64,000 bases of DNA from Catonia carolina (taxonomy: Eukaryota > Arthropoda > Insecta > Hemiptera > Achilidae): NCBI GenBank assembly GCA_035578175.1, contig JAQMRL010000002.1:100232748-100296747 (forward strand), given 5' to 3'. This document shows, in pieces, positions 32,600-40,830 of this stretch; the stretch's first letter is position 1; every line of letters starts with the position of its first letter. A model generated the notes under the pieces. The model saw nothing but the letters and a program-made list of their open reading frames with translations. It searched no databases and had not been told where the DNA came from. The position numbers were made by a program, and so were the translations under genes.

Positions 32600-34417
32600 T
32601 TACTGGTTTTTTTTACTTTCCCAAAAGGATCCATCAATAGGTAACTCTGATTTTATCAACGGAAATATCGGAGTTAAAAACCAACGTTTACCAAAAACAC
32701 TTATTAATTTTTGATGAATTGTGCCACAATTGTAATCTTTTATACCCCGAAATAGTTCACGACTGGTTGCCCCATTATAAATAGTAATACAATGAAATAA
32801 CACTATAAAAGGCCCTACAAGACAAGCACACATATTAAAAAAATAAAGATATGTATAAAAAAAATCTAATTCCGTGTACCATTCGTCATTATGCCATGGA
32901 ATAAGCAAAGGACATGTAAAAGTTAAATAAGGTAACTTTTGAAATAAACCAATTTCAATAAAATACATAGTATTAAATACAATTAAATGTATAGCAGCGA
33001 TTGTTATATATAACGAAAACATTATAAAATATCTTTGGTTATAATGTCCAACGCAGTTACCTAAGTATCTGCAATGATGATCTCTTTTTATAATACAACT
33101 TCGACAATAATTACAATGCCATGATCGTGGAGGTGCAAAACATTCACATTTTTCACAATACCTCCAGACCGATTTAACATCCTTTTTTGATTCATTATCT
33201 ATAACTCCATTAATTTCATTAGATTTAACGTTACTGTAAGAATGTAATCTTTTAATGTCGATACTTTTATCAATCGTACTACAAATTCGATGGAGCTTCT
33301 TTACTTTATTACTTTCATTACTATAACGATCGAGTGTTTTAACACCATTACTTTTCTCACTCTGACAACCAACTCTTTTTCTTCCATTATCTGAGTAATG
33401 ATCGTTACTATTTTGTACATTACTTTCATTACTAAATAAATAAAGATTATTTTCTCCATTGATACAATCAATAGTAGGTTTTATTTCAATGGATTCTTCA
33501 TTAATAAGATGTATTGCTTTTTTATTATCGACTTTATTGTTAATTACATGCAGATCTAAATTCAATACTTCTTCGTTATTTTTTGTTTCCATTCCATAAA
33601 TTTTTTCTTCGTTATATTGTTTAATTTTTACTTCATCTAAATTTTTATCAATTTTATTTTGATATAAATCCTTTACTCCATGAGTATATTCATCAGGGAT
33701 TGTTTCCATACGTTTACCATCATTTTCTTCATTCATATAATCATCGATTTTTACAAAATCTCCTTCATAAATATCTCCATCATCATTTTTTTCTTTGTTG
33801 TGACAATCTTTTTTCATTGCGTCCTTACTTTGCTTATTATTTCCACATTTAACAAGATATTTTAATAACTTAGATACACAATTATCACATACATCTCTTC
33901 TATTTACTCCATTACTTTTTTTATTGATACACTCATTTGTTCCTGTGACTATATCATTACTATCATTAAGATTGTTTACACCATTGTTTTGGTTATCATT
34001 ACGATCAATTGTTTTTAATTCAACGTTCCTATTGATTAATTTTACATTATCATCCTCATTTTCATATCTTTCACTACTGACGTTAAACACATTTTTTTGA
34101 TTTCTTCCGATACGTTGATATTCTTCAACAGATCTTTTCTTGTCATTCCCATTATTATATAACTCAAGTGTTTTTATACTATTATCCACAATTATACACA
34201 TTATGTAATTGCTGACTATATTTATATATATAAAATGACCCCAAATTACATGAAAAATAAACCATAATGAATTTGACGATTCTGTTCTTCTATATAATAC
34301 AAAAACCTCAAATATGTAATAACTTATTATAATTGATATTATCGTCAATATTGCCATCGTATCTTTAAGGTTATGTGGCATAAATTTTTTTCGGATACTT
34401 AATTTATACATTTTCAT
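32600..34417 (-). CDS. DHHC palmitoyltransferase, ZDHHC24-like, with large Asn-rich insert
   Basis: A membrane enzyme that transfers palmitate to cysteines of proteins, probably in the Golgi or ER. The open frame begins with a TTG at 34420; the first ATG is 34417, giving 605 residues (a third Met at 34411 has the better start context). Numbering from the TTG, membrane segments are seen at about 22-43, 52-78, 465-488 and 519-547. The cysteine-rich domain (422-465) is complete: C-x2-C-x9-HC-x2-C-x2-C-x4-DHHC-x5-C-x4-N-x3-F, with DHHC at 447-450. TSRE (552-555) stands for the TTxE motif, and the tail FPLIKSELPIDGSFWE resembles insect ZDHHC24-like proteins, usually about 280-300 residues. The difference is an insert (about 80-418) rich in Asn, Lys, Asp and Glu in the cytosolic loop. 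No intron is seen. Not a transposon protein; possibly an old retrocopy. Confidence 0.88.
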   Translation of the reverse strand: MKMYKLSIRKKFMPHNLKDTMAILTIISIIISYYIFEVFVLYRRTESSNSLWFIFHVIWGHFIYINIVSNYIMCIIVDNSIKTLELYNNGNDKKRSVEEYQRIGRNQKNVFNVSSERYENEDDNVKLINRNVELKTIDRNDNQNNGVNNLNDSNDIVTGTNECINKKSNGVNRRDVCDNCVSKLLKYLVKCGNNKQSKDAMKKDCHNKEKNDDGDIYEGDFVKIDDYMNEENDGKRMETIPDEYTHGVKDLYQNKIDKNLDEVKIKQYNEEKIYGMETKNNEEVLNLDLHVINNKVDNKKAIHLINEESIEIKPTIDCINGENNLYLFSNESNVQNSNDHYSDNGRKRVGCQSEKSNGVKTLDRYSNESNKVKKLHRICSTIDKSIDIKRLHSYSNVKSNEINGVIDNESKKDVKSVWRYCEKCECFAPPRSWHCNYCRSCIIKRDHHCRYLGNCVGHYNQRYFIMFSLYITIAAIHLIVFNTMYFIEIGLFQKLPYLTFTCPLLIPWHNDEWYTELDFFYTYLYFFNMCACLVGPFIVLFHCITIYNGATSRELFRGIKDYNCGTIHQKLISVFGKRWFLTPIFPLIKSELPIDGSFWESKKNQ

Positions 34418-34420
34418 CAA

Positions 34421-34794
34421 TGTTAATTTACTAGTACGGTTGTAATTTAATGATTGGGAAAAAAATTAATTACTTTTATTTCTATAATGCTCGTTAATTT
34501 ATAAAGTCATTCGTAGATTTAGTAAACATAATAACATTATAACTTATTCCCCAAAAAGTTTGTAAACATATGACTAAATTTTATGATAACAATAACAAAG
34601 AGTAGTTTATGTTCATAGAATGTAACACATGATTTCGACGAATTTACATCAACACCGTTTTTACGGTGCTTTAGGGGTTTTTATTATGATTAAACAGTAG
34701 CTACATAATGACACGTAAAACATTAATACAACCACCGAAAAAACCTTTAAAAATTAAAACAGAAATATGTTTTGGACCTTAGGTATGACGTTTA
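34421..34794. other. Upstream flank of the DHHC gene; nothing else seen
   Basis: AT-rich DNA that would hold the promoter of the minus-strand DHHC gene. No convincing TATA/initiator pair stands out from the AT-rich background. Confidence 0.4.
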
Positions 34795-34802
34795 TTTTTA
34801 TA

Positions 34803-34925
34803 ACCAGCTCGTGGTGTAGTAGTCAGCGCAACTAGCTTCTACGACAGGATTCCCATGTTAGATTTCCAGTCAGGTTTAGTATTAGGTACTCGTTATCGTC
34901 TAATACCATCTGCCAAGACATTTTC
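34803..34925 (+). mobile_element. tRNA-like SINE
   Basis: CCAGCTCGTGGTGTAGTAGT with CAGCGC gives an A-box (TGGTGTAGTAGTCAGCG); GTTAGATTTCC about 45 bp later is a degenerate B-box. The body has TCAGGTTTAGTATTAGGTAC. It directly abuts the fold-back mariner at 34930. Confidence 0.55.
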
Positions 34926-35004
34926 TATACAAGGTGTGGCTATTAAATAACGAGACTGACGTTTTAAAATATTTAATTTTAATTTTATACATAATCACTT
35001 ATTT

Positions 35005-35604
35005 TCACCTCCAATATATTATACACTCCTTCTCTATCCCTACAACGCTCCATGCGGATTTTCCATTGTTGGAAACAGTGCCGAAGTCATCTTCTGTCAG
35101 TTCCTTCAGGACACGTGCCGCTTTCTCTTTTACAGCTTCCACAGACTCAAATTTTGTCCCTTTTAATGCAGATTTCACCTTAGGGAACAGGCAAAAGTCA
35201 CATGGTGCAAGATCTCGAGAATAAGGTGGATGTTCTAACACTGAGTTGCTGTACTTGGTTAGGAACCCCTTGACAGATAACGCGGAAAGAGCTGGCACAT
35301 TGTCTTGGTGGAGAACCCATGATTTTTCCTTCCAAATTTCGGGACGTTTTGTCCTTACTCTTTGACGTAGTTTAGAAAGTACCTCAAGGTAGTAATATTG
35401 ATTAATTGTTTGACCTTCAGGAACCCAGTGAAGGTACACAATCCCATGAAAATAAAAAAAAACAATCATCATTGCTTTAAATTTTGCTTGCTCATTCGAG
35501 CTTTTTTGGCTCTCGGTGAAGTTCGGCTCTTCCAGTGTATGGATTGGCTCTTCGTTTCCGGATCATAAGTAAGTAACCACGTTTCATCACATGTTATTAT
35601 CTTC
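35005..35604 (-). pseudogene. Mariner (DD34D) transposase fragment
   Basis: The minus strand gives the catalytic half of a mariner transposase: TCDETWLLTYDPETK (about 35600-35556), a frame break near 35470, then the 155-codon frame 35005-35472 with WVPEGQTINQ, LHQDNVPALS and RDLAPCDFCLFPKVKSALKG. The second and third catalytic aspartates (HQD and PCD) are 34 residues apart, the mariner DD34D spacing. The first aspartate (CDETW) is also present but in another frame. The usual C-terminal HCFQQWK-R--RC reads out of frame (TVSNNGKSAWS), so a further small deletion occurred. The N-terminal DNA-binding domain is missing. Confidence 0.85.
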
Positions 35605-35606
35605 TA

Positions 35607-35800
35607 CCTTTTCCCTAAGTTGAAATCTGGATTTAAAGGGACAAGATTTGAGTCTGTGGAAGCTGTAAAAAAAAGCGGCACGTGTCCTAAAGGAGCTGAC
35701 AGAAGATGACTTCCAGCACAGTTTCCAACAATGGAAAATTCGCATGGAGCGTAGGAGGAATAGAGAAGGAGTGTATATTGAAGGTGACAATAAGTGATTA
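35607..35800 (+). pseudogene. Mariner transposase C-terminus, inverted second copy
   Basis: The plus strand reads FPKLKSGFKGTRFESVEAVK, then a frameshift, then (another frame) QHSFQQWKIRMERRRNREGV and a stop near 35800. These are the same C-terminal residues as in the minus-strand fragment next to it. It forms the right arm of the fold-back element. Confidence 0.8.
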
Positions 35801-36076
35801 TGTATAAAATAAAAACCTTTACAACGTCAGTCTCGTTATTTAATAGCCACTTCTCGTACACAACACAATTCGGAAGTAAAACAATCATCTGAGATTGGGT
35901 ATTTAAATAATAAAAGACAATGTTTATCAGATAAAAATATTTTTCAAAAAATTTGTAATAAAACATTTCATTATTAAAGGCGAATATATATATACCGTAG
36001 TTACCTCTAACTATTATTTTAGAAAGATAATTTCTATGAGATTGTATCAGTGGAAGTGATCATAACATTTTTAAAT

Positions 36077-36120
36077 TGTTGTTGTTTAGGTCATTAACTG
36101 AAAGGCTGGTTTGAACCTCT
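36077..36120 (+). mobile_element. SINE family A, copy 4, 5' piece
   Basis: GTTGTTGTTTAGGTCATTAA then CTGAAAGGCTGGTTTGAACC matches the first 40 bp of the family and stops at CTCTA. The rest of the same copy resumes at 37441 after two nested insertions. Confidence 0.8.
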
Positions 36121-36124
36121 AAAA

Positions 36125-36664
36125 CAGTGTTTCCCAAACTTTCCGTTACCACGCTTCTTCTGTCTTGAAGAAAATTTCCCACGCCCCTTACAGAATTTTA
36201 AGTTGCAATAAAAAAACAAGTATTTCATTGAATAACCATACAATTATTTTTTTTTTGTTTTTTATAACTTTACAAGTTGCAATTTCAATTAACCAAGTAA
36301 GAAACAAAATTAATTAGTGAGATGGATGACCTTGCATGTTTTTACAAGATTCCCTCTTCTTGTTTGCTTATTAAAAAGTGCACAACGTAAATTATAGCAA
36401 CATTAAGTTTGCCCCGATACTTTGCCTTTATTGCGACAAGTTATGAAAACGCTTTTTTACAGAAATAGGTGCTTGCATAAGATAAGTACAATCGCAGCGC
36501 TTGCTTTGATAAACTGCGGTAAACTTTGTAATAGATGCTTAACCTGGACTCGTAATTCACAACAGCACTGGACGTGCGTACGACGTAACTATCACTATAG
36601 GTCCCGCACCCTCCTTAACTTGTCTTCACGCCTCACTGGAAGGGGGCATATTTGGGAACCATTG
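36125..36664. mobile_element. hAT-like MITE inserted in the SINE
   Basis: The left end is CAGTGTTTCCCAAACTTTCC; the right end read inverted is CAATGGTTCCCAAATATGCC. The 8-bp duplication is CTCTAAAA at 36117-36124. Its partner is CTCTAGAA once the later insertion at 36670-37438 is taken out (36665-36669 joined to 37441-37443), a 7/8 match. Eight-base duplications and CAGNG ends are hAT-type. The 96-codon frame at 36422 is not a transposase. Confidence 0.72.
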
Positions 36665-36669
36665 CTCTA

Positions 36670-37438
36670 TACTCGGTTTACCGTAAGAAATATATCTCAA
36701 GTAAACAAATAATGACGTCACTAAGCAAGCGCATTATTTAAATATGTGTACACGCTGATTAAAAAGTAACAACAAAATATTTTCAAAAGTACTCGTATTT
36801 AAGTATAAAATACTTTTAAAAGTGTTTTTATAAATGAAACTGTTAGGCCTGCATCATATATCATGACTGATGTTTTATATTGATCAATAAGTGTATAAAA
36901 ACGTTATACACGGCCTATACTTTATTTCCACTCTTTTTCATAAATAAATGTGGTTACAAATTATACATATTACCTCTGATCTGTATGACGAAACAAGAGA
37001 ACTTTAAAAGTAAACATTCTAATTTTAATGATTAGTCATCTAATATTAGTTTAGTCACTCGTTATTTCACAATTGAATTTGACGATGACTTATCCAAACC
37101 CATAAATTTCTCTCCACACTTTTGAAAAAGAACATGTCGTCATTATACTACCAGTTCGCTTTTGACATCGTATTGTCTCGCATCGTTCTTACGTGCATTA
37201 CAATTTATTTTCAATTAGGATTTAGTGTTGTAGGATTTTTTTTGGTTTTTTCATTTCTATTTATCGTTTATTAAACTAATTATCGTTTATGTATCGTATG
37301 GTTAAAAACACGTATCAGTTATTATTGTGATGTTTTCGTTAAAAGTGTTACCGCTTAGTGCTCAGTTACCGCTTTATCAGCTGATTCGGTAACTGCTGTT
37401 TGTTTACTCGATATATCTTTCTTACGATGAACCGAGTA
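36670..37438. mobile_element. TA-site DNA transposon inside the hAT target duplication
   Basis: The ends are TACTCGGTTTACCGTAAGAA and, inverted, TACTCGGTTCATCGTAAGAA. The repeat continues to AGTAAACAAA (about 40 bp, a few differences). TA flanks both sides (36668-36669, 37439-37440). No open frame; superfamily uncertain (Tc1/mariner-like by the TA site). An inner hairpin, CAGTTACCG with CGGTAACTG, lies at about 37361-37395. Confidence 0.72.
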
Positions 37439-37440
37439 TA

Positions 37441-37800
37441 GAAGCTTCATTAAGTAAAACGAGGAGTGAGGTGGTTTAAAATTGCCTTTTGTCACTCAGT
37501 GGTAAAGTATGCTTATCGGCATGCCATGCCCTCTGAAAAGTATCTACTTTCCACCCTTCAAATGACACCTGCACTTCATTTACTAGGGTCATCAGGGTTT
37601 CGCTGTATAATAAAATTCATTACGTTCAGAGGAAATAACTTTGACTATAATAGTGTCTTTTACAACTCTACCTCTTTTGTTCTTAACTGCTTCAGTCATA
37701 TATTGGCTGACAATTTGATAAGAAACAGAATAATTTTTTGTAGTCCTGGAACTAGCAGATCGATTGTAAATAATTTAACACTCCAACTGCCTGTTATTTG
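37441..37800 (+). mobile_element. SINE family A, copy 4, main piece
   Basis: Resumes the family at AGTAAAACGAGGAGTGAGG, keeps CATTCAAATGACACCT-type central sequence, and ends CAACTGCCTGTTATTTGC. The 136-codon frame at 37466-37876 crosses it by chance. Confidence 0.75.
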
Positions 37801-37868
37801 CAAAATAACACTTTTGTCCACCTCAAAACATAAAATTGAAGACTACATACCACCTTTAACCACTAATA

Positions 37869-39228
37869 AAGGGTGATTCAAAAAGAGCGCCGGTTTTGAT
37901 ATATCAAATTAAGAAATTTTTTTTATTGAAAAAATGAAAATAAATACATCAACAAGTTCATCTTACCTTCCGATTTCATGTATGAAAAATGATGTCATGC
38001 ATGTGTCCTCCTCTACTGCGCTGGCACGCATCAACTCTGTCCATGAAATTGGATATTACTGCACGACAAGTTTCGACTTCCATTTGCCCGATAACCCGTC
38101 GAATTTCCTCCTTCAAGTCATTGATGTTTTGGGGTTTATTGGCATACACCAATGACTTCAGATGACCCCAAAGATGAAAGTCACAAGGCGTCAAGTCACA
38201 CGACCTTGGTGGCCATTGATGGTCGGAGTTACGAGAAATGATGCGATCCTGGAACCGTTCACAGAGCAACAACATTGTTTCTCGTGCAGCGTGACAGGTG
38301 GCACCATCCTGCTGAAACCACAACTCGTCAATGTCCATTCCATCCAAATGACGCCACAAAAACTCCCTAATCATCGTACGGTATCGGTCTCCATTTACTG
38401 TCACGGCTTGTCCTTCTTGATTTTCAAAAAAGTAAGGGCCGATGACACCGCCCGACCAAAAGCCGCACCAAACTGTCACTCGCTGTGCATACATTTTCCT
38501 TTCATTAACCACGCGAGGGTTTTCTAAACCCCACATACGGCAGTTCTGTTTATTAACAAAACCGTTTAAGTGAAAGTGCGCCTCATCACTGAAAATGATT
38601 TTGTTTGCGAAGGTGTCATCATCCTGCCGTTTTCTCAATACCCAGTCAACAAACTGTCGTCTCTTCTGGTGGTCTGCCACTTTCAAATGTTGCGTCAACT
38701 GAATTTTATACGGGTGATATTGGAGATCGTACCGAAGAATTCTCCGTACAGAAGAACATCGTAAACCCAATTGTTGAGAACGGCGACGTATTGATTTTGC
38801 TGGGCTAACAGCCACACTGTCACGAACCAACGCAACGTTCTGCTCAGTTCGGCCAGAACGACAACGTTCAGAACTTTTAAGGTCGACTGTTGAACCCGTC
38901 TCAAAAAACTTTTTCATGAGCCTGCGAACTGTTGATTCATTCGGTGCTTCACTACGTCCTAGAGTACCGCGAAGTCGCCTGACAGTAGCCGCATAACTCT
39001 CTCCACTCTGGTAAAATGTTTTGACGATTAACACTCGTTGTGCAATAGTAAACTTCTCCATGGTTAGACACAGACTGCGAGAGTACTACACTGCGAACAA
39101 GAGAAACTACAACTGAATCGTCAATCGGAATGTTCTCCGAAATAGAAATGAGGTCTAACAATGTTGCCAACCGATAAACAAAAATTTACCAGCCGTTTAA
39201 AAACCGGCGCTCTTTTTGAATCACCCGT
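37869..39228 (-). mobile_element. DD41D (rosa-like) IS630/Tc1/mariner transposon, complete
   Basis: 1,360 bp bounded by TA at 37867-37868 and 39229-39230. The terminal inverted repeats match over 27 bp: GGGTGATTCAAAAAGAGCGC at 37871- and the inverse ending at 39226. They are followed inside by one intact transposase gene on the minus strand. Both ends and the gene appear complete, so this may be an autonomous, recently active copy. Its deleted sister is at 56906-57861. Confidence 0.92.
37976..39061 (-). CDS. DD41D transposase, intact
   Basis: 361 residues from ATG (39061) to stop, filling most of the element. The enzyme would bind the terminal repeats and cut and paste the element at TA. Residues 1-110 hold two helix-turn-helix-like blocks (ESTVRRLMKKFFETG at 42-56; SIRRRSQQLGLRCSSVRRIL at 90-109). 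The catalytic core has D159 (FSDEAHF), D252 (FQQDGAT) and D294 (LTPCDFHLWG). Forty-one residues separate the last two aspartates, the mark of the DD41D group that includes the rosa elements of insects. All three are present and there is no stop or shift. The next best label would be generic mariner-like, but DD34D spacing does not fit. Confidence 0.92.
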   Translation of the reverse strand: MEKFTIAQRVLIVKTFYQSGESYAATVRRLRGTLGRSEAPNESTVRRLMKKFFETGSTVDLKSSERCRSGRTEQNVALVRDSVAVSPAKSIRRRSQQLGLRCSSVRRILRYDLQYHPYKIQLTQHLKVADHQKRRQFVDWVLRKRQDDDTFANKIIFSDEAHFHLNGFVNKQNCRMWGLENPRVVNERKMYAQRVTVWCGFWSGGVIGPYFFENQEGQAVTVNGDRYRTMIREFLWRHLDGMDIDELWFQQDGATCHAARETMLLLCERFQDRIISRNSDHQWPPRSCDLTPCDFHLWGHLKSLVYANKPQNINDLKEEIRRVIGQMEVETCRAVISNFMDRVDACQRSRGGHMHDIIFHT

Positions 39229-39230
39229 TA

Positions 39231-40219
39231 TTTGCTAAACTCTTAAGGTAGAACATTCTTAGTTGTCTATGTAACTAAATAACCACTTAACACCTTCATT
39301 AAGTACAAAAATATGTTTTTGAAAAATGGACCATATCTCCATCATCCACTTAGCTCGTAAGTTATAATACAGTGTGTAGGCCTACAAAACTTTTAATTAA
39401 TAGCTAATTATTTTACCATTATAACCATGCTTAATTTTCTAAAAGTAGATTTTACAATGTAATTAGTTAATCAGATGAAAGACTGGAATGTTCTACCTGT
39501 TAAATGCATGCATATTTCATCAAGTATTCTGTAATTACGGATTATTGAGAATAATGTACATCGATATTGCTACATGGATACCCTATTTAGAACTGTTTCA
39601 CTAAAGTGAGAGAAATCAAACATCTGAGTGGATAACTATCTGCAATTGACAATTTGAAGTGAACCATCGGAGATTTCACTGAACAGAATCACTAGTCAAT
39701 TATTAGCCTCTTGTCTATTACCATTTCCTGTTATTTCAGTACCAATGGAGTATATTGAATATGCAATCATAATAAATTTTTACTTCTTTGTCTCAATGTT
39801 ACCGCTTGTCCAATCAGCCAATGTTAATTATACTTTTCTGATGCGTTTTCACGTACTTTATGAACAAAGGGTACTTTGAAATCAGTTTAGAAATATATTA
39901 TACTAAATTTAAGCAAACACTATGAATAACTGAGTTTAACACTTTAAGGATTAAAACATCTATTTACTATAACTGTAAAGTTTCCGGTCTGTAGAGTGTG
40001 CGATACGTCCGGAATACTAATTCAAAAATAGCAACCTCTTCAGGGGACACTCGAAATACTATATTGAGTAAACTCAATAATGTAACATTTATTTCCAGTC
40101 GTTTCAGGATTGCTACAGATTTTCATATTCTTTGAATGTTTGAGATGTTCTTCATAACGTTGTATGTGTTTAATTTAATGTCTTCTTTTATAAATTAAAT
40201 AAATGGGAAAGACCTCACT
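39231..40219. other. No gene seen
   Basis: AT-rich DNA without motif-bearing frames. Confidence 0.5.
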
Positions 40220-40224
40220 GACTG

Positions 40225-40830
40225 AATGACTCACTCATTACTAATTCTCATACTTGCACTATAGCTAGAAGTCTGAAATTTGGAGAGAATATTTCCTGTA
40301 AGATAAATAAAAACCTTAAATATGAGTTATTTTGACATTCCACAGTTAAAGGCTTGAAAAGGGAGTTCAACCCTTAAACCAATATTTTCCGTTTACTAAG
40401 TTCCGGGCAAGTTAGACGGTTGAAACTCGGCGAAGATATTACTTATAGTTCAATTACAAAAATCACTTATTAAATATTTCCAAAATATATCCGTAAAGAG
40501 ATGAAAATGGTGTTCAACCCTTAAACCAATATTTATTATATACTACTAAGTTTCAAACGAGTTAGATGGCTTAGTTTCAGTGATATTATTTACAGTGCAA
40601 ATAAAACAAATTACCCCATATTTCTATAGTGTACCCCCACAATGTTAAAAAGGTTGTCTAATCCTTAAACCAATATTTTTTTGTTTTAAGTTCCGAACGT
40701 ACAATAGATAAAACTCGGCGGAGGTGGTAGGAAAATATTATTTTTAATTTTTTTAGAACCCTTAATTAATGTTATATTGATTTAAATAAAACAAAATTAT
40801 ACCCGGGTGAAGCTAAGACGGGAAACTATT
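40225..40830 (+). repeat. Repeat with three internal 145-bp tandem units
   Basis: The phrase (C/T)CCTTAAACCAATATTT occurs at 40371, 40518 and 40662, spaced 147 and 144 bp. Each is preceded by TTCAA or similar and followed by AAGTT(C/T)C and ACTCGGCG-type words. The array starts with short ACTG/ACTC repeats (40222-40245) and ends with ACCCGGGTGAAGC (40800-). Similar repeats ending in CCCGGGCGAAGC words are widespread in arthropods (recalled, no search). No protein. Confidence 0.6.

Larger units (their letters stand above)
34930..35856. mobile_element. Fold-back mariner (two inverted 3' ends)
   Basis: Bounded by TA at 34928-34929 and 35857-35858. Both ends are the same mariner end: GTGGCTATTAAATAACGAGA at 34936- and its inverse ending at 35850. 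The match continues inward for about 250 bp (34930-35194 against 35607-35856), because both arms are copies of the 3' part of one mariner, coding C-terminus included. The minus arm continues through the catalytic region to about 35604, where it joins the plus arm. The 5' end of the transposase gene is absent. Cut at its ends it might still be mobile, but it encodes nothing complete. Confidence 0.85.

Noticed and set aside
33150..34180. Frameshifted or misassembled segment inside the DHHC gene
   Set aside because: The frame stays open for over 1 kb through the insert and rejoins the core exactly in frame; damage would be expected to add stops.
34934..35224. 96-codon plus-strand frame in the mariner region
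   Set aside because: Antisense shadow of the mariner transposase arm.
36422..36712. 96-codon frame as a hAT transposase
   Set aside because: No BED zinc finger, DDE or hAT dimerisation motif; the frame runs out through the element end.
38162..38808. Plus-strand frames of up to 121 codons
   Set aside because: Shadows of the DD41D transposase on the other strand.
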